DNA from: Aureitalea sp. L0-47
Lineage (GTDB): Bacteria; Bacteroidota; Bacteroidia; Flavobacteriales; Flavobacteriaceae
Direction of reading: 5' to 3'
Assembly: GCF_026126405.1 (NCBI RefSeq)
Contig: NZ_JAFMTQ010000001.1
Span: 320,610 to 384,609, forward strand
DNA: 64,000 nucleotides
Shown here: piece by piece, positions 31,868 to 42,008 of the stretch
How the letters are laid out: every line of letters starts with the position of its first letter
Position numbering within the stretch: the first letter of the stretch is position 1
Notes under the pieces: generated by a model
What the model was told of the DNA's origin: nothing
What the model saw: the letters and a program-made list of their open reading frames with translations, nothing else
Databases searched by the model: none
Translations under genes and position numbers: made by a program

Positions 31868-33301
31868 TTAATTTTCTTGATTCGGAAAATTCTTTTTGCT
31901 TTCAATTTTAGCTCGAATTTCATTGGCGCGTTGTTCTGTAACATCGTAGCTCTTCATAACCCACATCGCTACTAAAGTCCCGGCCATTGGGAAAAAACAG
32001 AAGAAGGCGTGTAATCCGTCCACGGCCCCTTGTTGATCAATTGTTGGAAGTTCTGGGTTGAATCCGACTATAGCTATAATAACGCCGCTCAAGCCTCCGG
32101 CTATGGCGAAACCAACCTTCACCATCCACCAATAGATGGCTCCAAATATTCCTTCTCGACGTAAGCCGGAATTTAATTCATCTATATCAATAACATCTGC
32201 GGTCATAGACATCATGATAGTAAATAAGCTACCTATACCAAATGAAAAAAGAGGAAGGGCTAAAATATACATCCAGGGTTTACCAGGCACAAACAGGAAC
32301 CATAACATAATATAACCTATTACCGAAATGCCTTGTGATACCAAAAATGTATTCTTCTTTCCAATTTTTTTAGACATCCAGGTAACTGTTGGAATTACTA
32401 TGAATGTGGTGCCCAATGCACCCAAACAACCAAATAAAGAGACCCATAGACCGCTTGCTCCAGCATCACCATTGAATAACTTAAAAACAATGACAAAAAA
32501 AGTAAGAGCAGCAACCGTATTGAATGAGTTAAAGATTAAGAATGTGGCAATGCATAATTTTCTAAACTCTTTTATTTTAAAAGCCTCTACAAAGCTGGTG
32601 AGGATCTTTTTAAGACTATTGCCGATTTTGGAAAGATTCAGAGGTTCATAATCTTTACCTAGGGTTGACTCACTTTTAATAAAGATTGCAGGGACCATGG
32701 CGCATAATGCACAAGGAATCGCGACCCATATTGCAAGTTCCCTTGCGGCTACCTCGGCGGATGGAAACCAATCCGGGTCATACATAATAACCCAGAACCA
32801 AGGAGCTATTACCCATGCCCATTGTCCTATCCATTGCGCAACGGCCATGATATTAGTGCGTTCGTGAAAGTCATCACTCATTTCATAGCCCATCGCTACG
32901 TAGGGTACACTAAAAATAGTTAGTCCCAGATAGAAAACTAAAGACCATGAAAAGAAATACCAAAAATTATATTCAAGGGAATTTTCCTTATAAAGTTGCC
33001 ACATGAAAATATATGCTATCCCCATGATCAGGCCCCCAATAAATACATATTGCCTGCGTCTTCCCCATTTTGATTTCGTATTATCAGAAATATAACCCAT
33101 TATAGGGTCGGTGATTGCGTCAAATATTCTTGGGGCAAAAAATATTAAACCCCACATCCAGCCAGGGAATCCAAGGTCCTGAACAAGAACTACCATAAAT
33201 ATAACAAGTATAGCAGGAAACATTTGATTGGCAAGCATGCCTAATCCAAAAGCAATTTTTTGTCCTAATGGTACTTTCTTGCGAGATATAGTCTTATTCA
33301 T
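31868..33301 (-). CDS. GPH/MFS-family sugar:cation symporter 1
   Basis: A 477-aa inner-membrane transporter with 12 predicted helices. Motifs match the glycoside-pentoside-hexuronide (MelB-like) branch: DAITDPIMGYISDNTKSKWGRRR in the loop after helix 2, and SMTADVIDIDEL near helix 10. It should import glucan oligosaccharides or glucose released in the periplasm. It is a paralogue of the gene at 34009-35439 (same start region and the same TKWGRRR/TRWGRRR loop), and the two flank a small membrane protein. Confidence 0.85.
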   Translation of the reverse strand: MNKTISRKKVPLGQKIAFGLGMLANQMFPAILVIFMVVLVQDLGFPGWMWGLIFFAPRIFDAITDPIMGYISDNTKSKWGRRRQYVFIGGLIMGIAYIFMWQLYKENSLEYNFWYFFSWSLVFYLGLTIFSVPYVAMGYEMSDDFHERTNIMAVAQWIGQWAWVIAPWFWVIMYDPDWFPSAEVAARELAIWVAIPCALCAMVPAIFIKSESTLGKDYEPLNLSKIGNSLKKILTSFVEAFKIKEFRKLCIATFLIFNSFNTVAALTFFVIVFKLFNGDAGASGLWVSLFGCLGALGTTFIVIPTVTWMSKKIGKKNTFLVSQGISVIGYIMLWFLFVPGKPWMYILALPLFSFGIGSLFTIMMSMTADVIDIDELNSGLRREGIFGAIYWWMVKVGFAIAGGLSGVIIAIVGFNPELPTIDQQGAVDGLHAFFCFFPMAGTLVAMWVMKSYDVTEQRANEIRAKIESKKNFPNQEN

Positions 33302-33344
33302 TCCAGAGTGTTTTGTGTATTTAGTTTTAATCTAATTGCATGAA

Positions 33345-33983
33345 TCAGAAGACTCCTCTACAATTTTTTCGTAAATACACGCTGATTCTGTCAACTTCCA
33401 TTGCTCCTGCAGGGATATCAGCTTCTTCAAGTCCGGGATAAGATTCCTTATTCTTCCATTCGAGTATCGTGTTACTAAAAAACATTGAAGCAGACGCATC
33501 GGTCTCATAGACAATAAGCTCATATTTTTCTTCTTTATCTCCGCCAAAACGGGTAACTACCTGCCATTCTCCATCTCTTTTATACGATGTATTGGTATGG
33601 TCTGATTGGGGATAATACTTATTATCCGAAGGTTTTAAAACAACCCAGATATCTTTCTCATGACCTTCGGGATATACACCCATGGACAGAATTCTGCAAT
33701 CCACAGAATCTGCTTCGATTGGTGAAATCACTTTTACTGAATTAACCGGCCCTTCCAACTCTAATTTATTTCCTGTGGAAATCTGTTCCATCTGACTACT
33801 GACAAATCCAACATCTGAAGTATAACTTCCGAAAATGACCATCAGCACTCCCAGCACTCCCATCGGTATACCAATTTTTGGGTTTATTAAAGTTACTTTA
33901 GAATCCTTTTTACTGAGACTACTGAGAACTGCCACGCCAATGAGAACAATCCCTACTAATATGATTACTACTTTTGCTGACAT
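33345..33983 (-). CDS. Small membrane-anchored protein between the symporters
   Basis: A 212-aa protein with two N-terminal hydrophobic helices (about residues 4-22 and 36-53) and a soluble C-terminal domain of about 150 residues rich in beta strands. A segment EGPVNSVKVISPIEADSVDCRILSMGVYP and a VWVVLKP-like strand are visible. No family recognised. Its position between two symporter genes, with short gaps of 43 and 25 bases, suggests a role in transport or in sensing at the inner membrane. It lacks a lipobox and a cleavage site, so it is probably anchored facing the periplasm. Confidence 0.55.
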   Translation of the reverse strand: MSAKVVIILVGIVLIGVAVLSSLSKKDSKVTLINPKIGIPMGVLGVLMVIFGSYTSDVGFVSSQMEQISTGNKLELEGPVNSVKVISPIEADSVDCRILSMGVYPEGHEKDIWVVLKPSDNKYYPQSDHTNTSYKRDGEWQVVTRFGGDKEEKYELIVYETDASASMFFSNTILEWKNKESYPGLEEADIPAGAMEVDRISVYLRKNCRGVF

Positions 33984-34008
33984 TTTTTATCTATTTAGTT
34001 TGACATAA

Positions 34009-35439
34009 TTACAACTTGCCTCGCCTAGCTTCAAGTTCCTCCTTTATTTTTCTTGCTTTTTCTTCTGATAAGCTGTAATTCCACATGACTATAATTGCTA
34101 AAGCCGCCGTAATAGCCGGAATTACGATATCTGCAATTCTCAATTGTACCATGGTTTCTGCCGTTTGGGTAGCGGCATTTCCATCAAAACCTACCCATTT
34201 AAGAACGGCCCCACCAACTATCAAGGCCAAAGCCTGCCCAAGTTTTACTGTCCACCAATAGATCGCCCCAAAGGTACCTTCCTTACGCGGCATTCCATTG
34301 TCCAATTCGTCTTTATCGCATATGTCGGCTGTCATACTCATCATCAGGGTAAACAAACAACCTAATCCAAAAGCCATCATTGGAAGTGGTAAAAACATAA
34401 GATAAGGATTATCCGGATCGAAACCCCACCATTTCAATCCATAGCCGATTATTGATATGAAGGTAGAAATGATAAAAGCGTTCTTTTTACCCCATTTATT
34501 TGCCATCCATGCCACAATTGGAATAACCACGAATGCAGTAATAACAGCAAGAATAGTGGAAAACCATGCAGGCCAGGATCCTGCTGCGGCATAATCACCA
34601 TTGAACAAATAAAACAAAATGATGAAAAAACTAAAAGATGCCACGATTTGAAATCCATTAAAAACCAAAAAAGTAGCACCACATAATCTTAAGAATGGTT
34701 TATGCTTGAATACCTGTATAATCCCTTTGAACAGACTCTTAAATATCCCAAGCATATTTTTCAACGAAATTTCCTCGCGATTCTCGATCTTACTGGAATC
34801 AATTCCTTTGCAAAAAATAGCTGGTAAAACACCAAAGATAATTGCAATCACACCAACTATGATAGAGAGTTTTCGTACTCCTTCGGCCTGTGTCGCAAAC
34901 AGATCTTCATCAGCTATCAGAACCCAGAACCACGGCACAACCATCCATGCTATCTGGCCCACAATATTGGCCAATCCCATAAGTCTTGTTCGTTCGTTAT
35001 AATCTGAAGTCATTTCATAACCCAATCCGATAAGCGGTGTGGAAAAAGTTGTATTGGCAAGAATAAACACTGCAGATAAGGTAAGAAAATACCAAAAATT
35101 ATAGTCCTGTGAATTATTCTCATCCATCTGCCAGAGTAAAATAAACAAGAGACCGGTAAGGATGGCACCAATAAAAATATAAGGTCTACGTCTTCCCCAT
35201 CGAGTATTTGTATTGTCTGAAATATAACCCATTATGGGATCTGATATAGCATCAACTAATCTGGGCAAACCTCCAAGGAGTCCAGCTAAAAAAGGATCCA
35301 TACCAAAGGCCGTAAGGAGGAAGAACATAAAAATTGCCAAAGCCCCGGGCATTAAATTGTTCACCAGGTGACCCGATCCGAAAGCCGCCTTTTGTAAGAA
35401 GGGAACTTTGTCCTTTGCGGCAGTTTTGTATTGTGACAT
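34009..35439 (-). CDS. GPH/MFS-family sugar:cation symporter 2
   Basis: A 476-aa paralogue of the other symporter, again 12 helices with DAISDPIMGYISDNTNTRWGRRR and SMTADICDKDEL motifs of the MelB-like branch. Having two related importers in one operon suggests different substrates, for example beta-1,3- and beta-1,6-linked products, or glucose and oligosaccharides. Base composition and codon use look like the neighbours. Confidence 0.85.
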   Translation of the reverse strand: MSQYKTAAKDKVPFLQKAAFGSGHLVNNLMPGALAIFMFFLLTAFGMDPFLAGLLGGLPRLVDAISDPIMGYISDNTNTRWGRRRPYIFIGAILTGLLFILLWQMDENNSQDYNFWYFLTLSAVFILANTTFSTPLIGLGYEMTSDYNERTRLMGLANIVGQIAWMVVPWFWVLIADEDLFATQAEGVRKLSIIVGVIAIIFGVLPAIFCKGIDSSKIENREEISLKNMLGIFKSLFKGIIQVFKHKPFLRLCGATFLVFNGFQIVASFSFFIILFYLFNGDYAAAGSWPAWFSTILAVITAFVVIPIVAWMANKWGKKNAFIISTFISIIGYGLKWWGFDPDNPYLMFLPLPMMAFGLGCLFTLMMSMTADICDKDELDNGMPRKEGTFGAIYWWTVKLGQALALIVGGAVLKWVGFDGNAATQTAETMVQLRIADIVIPAITAALAIIVMWNYSLSEEKARKIKEELEARRGKL

Positions 35440-35469
35440 AATTAGATTGTTTTTTTAGTTAGTTCACTG

Positions 35470-36981
35470 CTATTCACTTGATGAGGGAATAACAATCGAT
35501 TGTATGGCCTGGCCATCAATATGAAGGTTGACTGACTTCCCATTTAGAACGAGTGTATAGTCCCTGGCCACAGGCTCTTCATTAAAAATAACTACGGCAA
35601 TAGAGTTGTCGGGATTGGTGGCGGCTGTAACCATGAATTTCTCTATATCCGGAGTATCTACTTCCATCACTTTGGCCCCAGGGCGCATGTATTTGCTGAA
35701 ATGGGCCATGGTATAATAGAGTGGAGTGAAATACACTTCATCGCTGTCGGGATCTACGATGACGGGCGCAATACACCAGTTCTTGAACCAGTTTGGACCT
35801 CCTTGCTTATCGAGGACCATATTCCAGTCTACCCATCCGTCTACCCAGTTGTTCAAACAACCGATTATATCTCGGGCATATCGGTTTACAGGTGAATATT
35901 TTGGATGTAGGTGTTTATCTTCTTCAGGAGCCCAATCATAGCCCCAGTCTGTGGCTTCCTTTTTCCAGTACCATGCATCATCCTGCCATACGGGAACTTG
36001 TGCATCAATACAGCCCTCAGCTTCAATAAGGTACTTATCCGGAGCCTTGTTGTGCGCATACTGAAGGGCGTCGGGAAATACTTCATAGGTACTCGCGTAC
36101 CAGTGAATCGCCGTACCATCAAAGTATTTTGAGGAGTTGTCATCCCTGAACATTTCATCAACCCATTCATTTAGGTGCTCTCTGTTCTGGTCGTATCCCA
36201 GGATCACGAGTTCTCCTTTGCCATCCTCTTCCAGTTTTGGACCTAGGTGAAACTCAACAAAATCTGTCATTTCTTTTGGTGTAAAATGCATGCTCTCCCA
36301 GTTGTTTCCATTACCAAGCGGTTCATTTTCAACCGTAAAGCCCCACAAATCGATCCCTTCCTCTCTGTAAGCATCCGCGTATTTGGAGAAGAAGAGCGCC
36401 CAGGTATCATAATATTCGGGTAAAAGCTTTCCGCCTACCCATTCCTTGTTGTCTTTCATCCAGGGTGGGGCTGTCCATGGTGAAGCAAATATTTTAAAGC
36501 CATCCTCAGAGAATGCCATGGCATCCTTGATCATTGGGATCAGGTCATCACGATCTTCATCGATGTTGAAATGTTCCAATTTCATATCATCCTCAACCGA
36601 AGCATAAGAATAATTCGACAATGAAAAATCACAAGAATTCATATGTGTTCGGGTGAGCGAATAATTCGCTCCATCTTTACTGAAATACGCCTTAAGTATT
36701 GTATCTCGCTGTTTCTTACTGAGTTTGTTCAAAAGGTAGGCCGAGGATTCTGTAAATGCACCTCCAAACCCGCTGATGGTTTGTAGTTCTTTCTCAGGTT
36801 TAAGCTGAATCACCAAAGAATCTTTGGATTCAGGAAAATCTGAGATGCGTGTGAGCTTGTTCCCTTTTTGTGAAGTTTCATATACCTCGACTTCCAGGGA
36901 TTGTTCAGAATTCTTTTCAGATTTACAAGCCATTATTGTCGTGAGTAAAATTATTAACCCATACTTTTCTAGTCCTTTCAT
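35470..36981 (-). CDS. GH30 family glucanase/glucosidase lipoprotein
   Basis: A 503-aa lipoprotein (lipobox TIMAC, Cys19). The acid/base lies in FTVENEPLG (Glu220) and the nucleophile in YLIEAEGC (Glu320), with the expected GH30 spacing; the SPWTAPPWMK segment (about 167-176) is also typical. GH30 enzymes of this type cleave beta-1,6-glucan branches or beta-glucosides, which fits laminarin with its beta-1,6 side chains. It is two bases upstream of the GH17 lipoprotein gene end and clearly co-transcribed with it. Confidence 0.88.
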   Translation of the reverse strand: MKGLEKYGLIILLTTIMACKSEKNSEQSLEVEVYETSQKGNKLTRISDFPESKDSLVIQLKPEKELQTISGFGGAFTESSAYLLNKLSKKQRDTILKAYFSKDGANYSLTRTHMNSCDFSLSNYSYASVEDDMKLEHFNIDEDRDDLIPMIKDAMAFSEDGFKIFASPWTAPPWMKDNKEWVGGKLLPEYYDTWALFFSKYADAYREEGIDLWGFTVENEPLGNGNNWESMHFTPKEMTDFVEFHLGPKLEEDGKGELVILGYDQNREHLNEWVDEMFRDDNSSKYFDGTAIHWYASTYEVFPDALQYAHNKAPDKYLIEAEGCIDAQVPVWQDDAWYWKKEATDWGYDWAPEEDKHLHPKYSPVNRYARDIIGCLNNWVDGWVDWNMVLDKQGGPNWFKNWCIAPVIVDPDSDEVYFTPLYYTMAHFSKYMRPGAKVMEVDTPDIEKFMVTAATNPDNSIAVVIFNEEPVARDYTLVLNGKSVNLHIDGQAIQSIVIPSSSE

Positions 36982-36983
36982 AA

Positions 36984-38270
36984 TTAATAATTAACTGGAA
37001 TAAGTGCCCGGGACGGAGGAGGAAGAACTTCTTGTTGTAAGAGGTCTTCACTGCCGTCAAATGTCTTTGTAATCGGATTTCCACCACGGGTTAAACCTTT
37101 AAATAAACCGCGGTCTACCTTATCCCAAAGAGGGTATTTTGCCTGACCGTCTACAGTAAATAAACCAAAATGATTCTCCGATCCCAATTTGTTATGAGCA
37201 TCCTTCCAAGGTTCATCGAAAGCTTCAAAATAAAAACATGAAATGTTATTAGTATTTGTCCATTCCCGCATATGCTTATAGAACAAAGCCTGTTTGTATT
37301 CGTCTGTAGCCCGGGATCCATCAGGGCCATAGTGGCCATTGGAGGTTGTAGCCCAGCCCGTCTCGCCTATATGAATAGGCTTATCTATCCCTAGGCTCTT
37401 CATATGATCTGAAACTGCATTATACTGATTGATGACAAATTTCTTCGCCCTTGTCATCGCACTATCGATCTTCTGAAGTTTGGTTAGCGAATCCTGATAT
37501 TCAGGAACCAGCCAAAAGTCCGGGTTATAATGAGAGTTGTGATAGGGGTAGGTATGCATGGAAATGTAATCCACAGCATGCATGATTTTTTCAAGGTCTT
37601 CGGTATGATAAGAAACGTCGCCACCACCCCAGGATGCAAAATCATCCGAACATGTGATCCATAATTCCTTCCGTAATTTCCCTTGTTGCTTTAGGTCCTG
37701 GAGATAGGTCACCCATTTCAGAATAACCTCCGGTTGAACGTAGTAACTTGTTGCCCATCTAACCATGGCTTCATTCCCCACAGCAAGAACTTTTACCACA
37801 TCCGGATACTCGTTGGCGAGGGCTACAGCTCTATCGATTTCAGCAGCATTGTCCGGGCTTTCCACGTTATGATCCGGTTCCAGATCGGTCCACGCGTTCA
37901 GACAATCTATCCAGGCACCGAGCATAACATACATCTCAAATCCAGGGTCTTCCTTCCGCAACTCGCGGATCGCTTTCAACACATTAGATGCGTGAGGCAA
38001 TTGAACATTATAGGTTCGCAAGACTTTTATATCCATAGCCTGAAGGATTCTTAGATCTTCCTTGAGTTCCTTCAGCGTAGGTTGACTATCTCTCGATTTC
38101 ATACGATAACCTCCGTATGAAATCGCTAAGTATTCAGGGTTGCCTAGAATGTCTTTGGCATTTATTGATTTCTGCATTTTTTGATCCTCTTTTTCAGACG
38201 TTGCATTCCCACAAGATACTACAAGAATAATTAGTCCTGCTAAAACTAAGATGTTCCCGATTGTTCTCAT
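36984..38270 (-). CDS. GH17 family laminarinase-like lipoprotein
   Basis: A 428-aa lipoprotein when started at the ATG at 38270: MRTIGNILVL then a lipobox VVSC. An upstream in-frame ATG at 38348 would add 26 residues in front of a typical SpII signal and is unlikely. The GH17 acid/base (AVGNEAMV) and nucleophile (HIGETGWAT) are present. It should hydrolyse beta-1,3-glucan oligosaccharides in the periplasm or on the outer-membrane surface. The cytoplasmic GH17 at 30936 is a paralogue without a signal peptide. Confidence 0.85.
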   Translation of the reverse strand: MRTIGNILVLAGLIILVVSCGNATSEKEDQKMQKSINAKDILGNPEYLAISYGGYRMKSRDSQPTLKELKEDLRILQAMDIKVLRTYNVQLPHASNVLKAIRELRKEDPGFEMYVMLGAWIDCLNAWTDLEPDHNVESPDNAAEIDRAVALANEYPDVVKVLAVGNEAMVRWATSYYVQPEVILKWVTYLQDLKQQGKLRKELWITCSDDFASWGGGDVSYHTEDLEKIMHAVDYISMHTYPYHNSHYNPDFWLVPEYQDSLTKLQKIDSAMTRAKKFVINQYNAVSDHMKSLGIDKPIHIGETGWATTSNGHYGPDGSRATDEYKQALFYKHMREWTNTNNISCFYFEAFDEPWKDAHNKLGSENHFGLFTVDGQAKYPLWDKVDRGLFKGLTRGGNPITKTFDGSEDLLQQEVLPPPSRALIPVNY

Positions 38271-38352
38271 GTTCTTTAATATTTGATTGATTTTTCTTTC
38301 TAAATTAATTTCAGTTATGCATTTTTTCGCCTGTAATGTTCTTTGCAATTTT

Positions 38353-41300
38353 TTATTTTAAATACCCTTTGGGAATATAGACATCGATTCGAATGACTTC
38401 ACCCGATCGATTGAACACATGTTCACTCGCCTCGGTATTAAGGGTCAAAGTGTCAAACTTTTGAATACTTCCGTTCCGTTTGTGAACTTCAATGCCTTCC
38501 TTCTCTGATATTTGATATATTACTGGTACCTGGCCATAGGTGAAACACAGTGCATCCTCAGGTATCCGGATCTGTTGTTTTTGTCGGAAAACATCCACAT
38601 ATTCGAAATCCTCCGGCTCATCGAGAAATTCCATCTTCCGAAGTAAACAAGGGTTAAAATAGATTTTGCCTTCATCTACAAATACACCCAGCTCACCAAA
38701 GCGGCTTAGAATGTCTTCCTTGACCTGTCCGGTCATACCCGGTTGCTGAGCTCCTTTACCAGAAGGTGTATGTGAATATGGATCTGTTGGGAATGCGCCG
38801 TAAAGTTCCGGTGGTTTATTAACTCCTATCCCTTCATTTATTTCGTAATAGTGTTCGAGGAGTTTTCCAACAACAGTGTCACTTGCTCCTTTTTCAATAG
38901 CTATTAAACAACATTCCTGAACTGCCAGAAGCAGCTTGGAGACCATATGCCAGTAGATCGATCCCAGTCCCTCGTAGCCAAAGAATGTTCCTGACCTTCC
39001 AGTAAAAGCTTTATGGTTAAATACTTCCTCGAACAAATCCAATAGCAGTTGTCGCTCTTTGTCTACAAGCTTCCCGTAAGTCAACTCGTCAAGGGTATCT
39101 AGCGCCTCATCCAGGCGGTTGGCATTGTTGAAGTTCCCGTTAAAATGGTATTTGCCGGTGACATCTCTGTTAATTATTTGTTCGTTTCCATCCGCAAGCA
39201 ATAGCGTAAGCAACTGAGAACTTTTAACAGACGATTCGGGGATGATGTTTTTCTCCAGGAACCGGGGCAGTTCTTTATTGGGATAAAGCAAATAACTGTA
39301 TTGATCATCTCTGAAAAGAGCACTGTTTTTAAGTCCGTCGAGCAGTGCAAGACATTCATCGGGGTTCAAATGACCTGAACTCAGTGCCGCAACCTGGCCT
39401 TCCAGCATTTCTTCCAGGTAACTGATGGATACACCGTCACCCTTAACGGTCATCAGGTTATAGGCATGATACATATTATCCTCCCGCTTATTAGCGTCTA
39501 TGGTATGTTCCAGATATCGCAGAGTAACATTGATAAAATCGTTTATATGCTGTATCTGAATTTTCTTTTTGTTACTTGTGAAAGCTTGTTCATATACCTG
39601 CAACCTAAACTTGCTAGCGGCTATTCCCAGCCCATCGAGGATACTCTTTCTGTCTTTGTCTCCAATACTTCCGGATAACAGAGATTCATGCGCCTTAAGC
39701 GTATCCGTAACACGGTTGAAGAATTCCAGTAGTTCTTCGGATATCTCGGCCTCCTTCAGGGAAGCAGCATCGACGATTTTACCAAAGAACTTAAGGAACC
39801 TTCTGAGGTAACAAAGGGTTACCATAGAGACACCATTTCCAACTAAGGCATTATTGGCATCATTCCATTCCGGCCGCTGCGTATTCATCCAGATTCCGGC
39901 TTCAGGAATAAAATTGGAAACTTTTGCCAGTACAGTCGCCAAAATCTTCTCGATGAAATTGACCTTATAAATAAAAAAGTTTTCATCTCTTAGAAGGGCT
40001 CCGTCGGCACCTAACTGGGATCGTTTGACGTTGATTTTCTCATCCGCTTCGAAATCAAAATCGATGGTATCTTTCGGGTTTTTTAGAAGATCCTTATAGC
40101 CTTTGATCTTATAAGGTACATTGGCATATACGAAAAGATCCTCACCGAAATAACTCCCCAGTTTTCCAGGGTCGTGATCTTCGAGGATTTCCAGTAGTTT
40201 CAGGAGATAGATGATCTGGTGGTCTCCCCAATATCCTATATACGACCATGGGTCATCTTCTTCGATCGCCTCCCAGTCGAATCCACCTTTGGTAACCCGA
40301 TAGGGGTTGTAACCGTCAAAGGTTGTTGCATTCAGAAACTTATGGATCATACTCTCCAGGAACTCCGGAAAAGAAAGCGACAGCGCTTCCCAGTTCTGAA
40401 AGATATCTCTCCAATTCCCTTCATAATCGAGTATCTTGGAGCCATCAACCTCGCTACGAGTGTTGATGGAGAATTTATTCCATGGCCTACTTGGATCCCC
40501 GTGCCTTCGGCTGAACTTCAGGGGCATATATTCCAGGCTTAGTCTTCTGAAGTTCTTATCATCAGATTCATAGGCCAGTGTCTTCAAATATGAAACCGAG
40601 AATGTATCGGGCATTTCGGCCAGAACGGCCTGCGCTTTCTTTGTTACTTTCTTATTCGCGTTGGACAGATATCTAACAAAATCCCACTTCTCGATCTCGT
40701 AATTATTATCAAAGATACCCCCTCGCATAATATTGAAAAGAGTGTTTGAGAAGTGTCTTAAATTCCTGAGTTTGTCCGTGCTTAATTGCATTGCATCTGA
40801 AGAGCCTGCAAGTTGGAGTAGGCGCGCTGTACCAAGGTCAATATCGTCCTGTACTTCCTGCATCAATCCCGATTCAGAATTTATTTTTTCTGAGAGCTCG
40901 GTGATGGCACTGACGTTCTGATTTACATTCGCCAACATCATCCAGTGTGTTTCTGCTCCCGCACGCAGACTGATCTCTGATTCGACGAAATAGGCCCCTT
41001 TTTCTGCTTTTATGTCTTCTTCCTGATGCAGAGTCTCACCATTTCTGAAATTATCCAGTTGAAGAGAAGACAGCAGGTATTTCGGATTTTGGATCCCTAG
41101 TGACCATACTATATTGCATTTTAGGGCTTCGCTTGGCTCTGCCTTGTCGACAATAATGGCACTAAGCGCATAGATGCCGAGACCGGAATCAGGAATCAAT
41201 TCACTGCGTTTATATGCATCAACCAGGTTGCTGGTTCCGTTTTGAGTGGCTTCACCAACTCCAAAGGGAACAATATTCTGTAGACCATCGAGCACTTTAA

Positions 41301-41823
41301 CTTCGACTGTTTCATCCTCTTTGTTGATCAGGGTCGATTTCCTAACGAATCCATAAATATTGCTGGAATTCCACTGATATTGGTATGTAAGTCCTAAATC
41401 CTTGTTGTGTTCTTCAAAGATAACTTTGTTCCCATACGAGTTCTTGTAAAGATTCCGGGTAATTTCATACACCCCTTCATAGCGTTCGGAGAAGGGTTCC
41501 CATAAAAATACCTTGCCCTCTTTGCGCACTTGTACTATCGTTTTACTTCCGGTAATCTCGACGGATTCGGTGATCTTGTCGTCCGTGTAATAGGGGAAAA
41601 GAGCGTAATCTGAATTTTTTCTCCCTGCTGATAGTGCGCCATTACTGGAAATGAACATCCAGTGATTGGAATCACTTACGAGACTCATAAAGAAAGGTCT
41701 CATTAAATGGGAGTTGGAAATTTTGTAATAAGTTTCATTATCGATGGTCGTGAGTTCGCCTTTGATCTCACTCTTATCGTTGGAAGCCGGAGTACTTCCG
41801 ATATAAATTGGTTCTTTAGTCAT
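38353..41823 (-). CDS. GH149-like beta-1,3-oligoglucan phosphorylase
   Basis: A 1156-aa cytoplasmic protein without a signal peptide. The N-terminal 280 residues are a beta-sandwich (SNHWMFISSNGALSAGR, YALFPYYTDD), followed by an (alpha/alpha)6 barrel with the acidic GNWRDIFQNWEAL segment (about 480-492), and a VGNGVSMVTLCYLRR segment comparable to the NGG region of GH94 enzymes. The size and layout fit GH149 (and the related GH161), which split beta-1,3-glucooligosaccharides with phosphate to give glucose-1-phosphate. This saves ATP relative to hydrolysis. The assignment is by recall of architecture. First gene of the downstream unit. Confidence 0.7.
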   Translation of the reverse strand: MTKEPIYIGSTPASNDKSEIKGELTTIDNETYYKISNSHLMRPFFMSLVSDSNHWMFISSNGALSAGRKNSDYALFPYYTDDKITESVEITGSKTIVQVRKEGKVFLWEPFSERYEGVYEITRNLYKNSYGNKVIFEEHNKDLGLTYQYQWNSSNIYGFVRKSTLINKEDETVEVKVLDGLQNIVPFGVGEATQNGTSNLVDAYKRSELIPDSGLGIYALSAIIVDKAEPSEALKCNIVWSLGIQNPKYLLSSLQLDNFRNGETLHQEEDIKAEKGAYFVESEISLRAGAETHWMMLANVNQNVSAITELSEKINSESGLMQEVQDDIDLGTARLLQLAGSSDAMQLSTDKLRNLRHFSNTLFNIMRGGIFDNNYEIEKWDFVRYLSNANKKVTKKAQAVLAEMPDTFSVSYLKTLAYESDDKNFRRLSLEYMPLKFSRRHGDPSRPWNKFSINTRSEVDGSKILDYEGNWRDIFQNWEALSLSFPEFLESMIHKFLNATTFDGYNPYRVTKGGFDWEAIEEDDPWSYIGYWGDHQIIYLLKLLEILEDHDPGKLGSYFGEDLFVYANVPYKIKGYKDLLKNPKDTIDFDFEADEKINVKRSQLGADGALLRDENFFIYKVNFIEKILATVLAKVSNFIPEAGIWMNTQRPEWNDANNALVGNGVSMVTLCYLRRFLKFFGKIVDAASLKEAEISEELLEFFNRVTDTLKAHESLLSGSIGDKDRKSILDGLGIAASKFRLQVYEQAFTSNKKKIQIQHINDFINVTLRYLEHTIDANKREDNMYHAYNLMTVKGDGVSISYLEEMLEGQVAALSSGHLNPDECLALLDGLKNSALFRDDQYSYLLYPNKELPRFLEKNIIPESSVKSSQLLTLLLADGNEQIINRDVTGKYHFNGNFNNANRLDEALDTLDELTYGKLVDKERQLLLDLFEEVFNHKAFTGRSGTFFGYEGLGSIYWHMVSKLLLAVQECCLIAIEKGASDTVVGKLLEHYYEINEGIGVNKPPELYGAFPTDPYSHTPSGKGAQQPGMTGQVKEDILSRFGELGVFVDEGKIYFNPCLLRKMEFLDEPEDFEYVDVFRQKQQIRIPEDALCFTYGQVPVIYQISEKEGIEVHKRNGSIQKFDTLTLNTEASEHVFNRSGEVIRIDVYIPKGYLK

Positions 41824-41972
41824 TCTTTTTTTTATAAGTACCTCGCTTAGTTAAGGCCGAATCGCTTAATTTAACTCGGCTCATAAAGAGGTTGAACAGC
41901 CACAATCACGTAGTCAAATATGTAATTGAGAATGGCATTTGATTATTTTATGTCTGAATTGATCAGACCTAT
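41824..41972 (-). promoter_or_regulatory. Promoter region of the downstream glucan operon
   Basis: The gap between the terminator at 41973 and the GH149-like ATG at 41823 must hold the promoter of the second transcription unit if the terminator works. I see no clean TAnnTTTG box. The leader on the minus strand ends in AAAAAAAAGAATG, a usual A-rich Bacteroidota start context. Confidence 0.3.
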
Positions 41973-42008
41973 TTTCAAAAAAAGGCCGAGTATAAATAAT
42001 CGGCCTTT
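41973..42008 (-). terminator. Intrinsic terminator after GH16
   Basis: Stem AAAGGCCGA (41981-41989) and TCGGCCTTT (42000-42008), perfect over 9 bp with a 10-base loop. On the minus strand the stem is followed by a long T run (the A run at 41975-41983), so it acts on the GH16 transcript, 19 bases after its stop. Confidence 0.8.
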
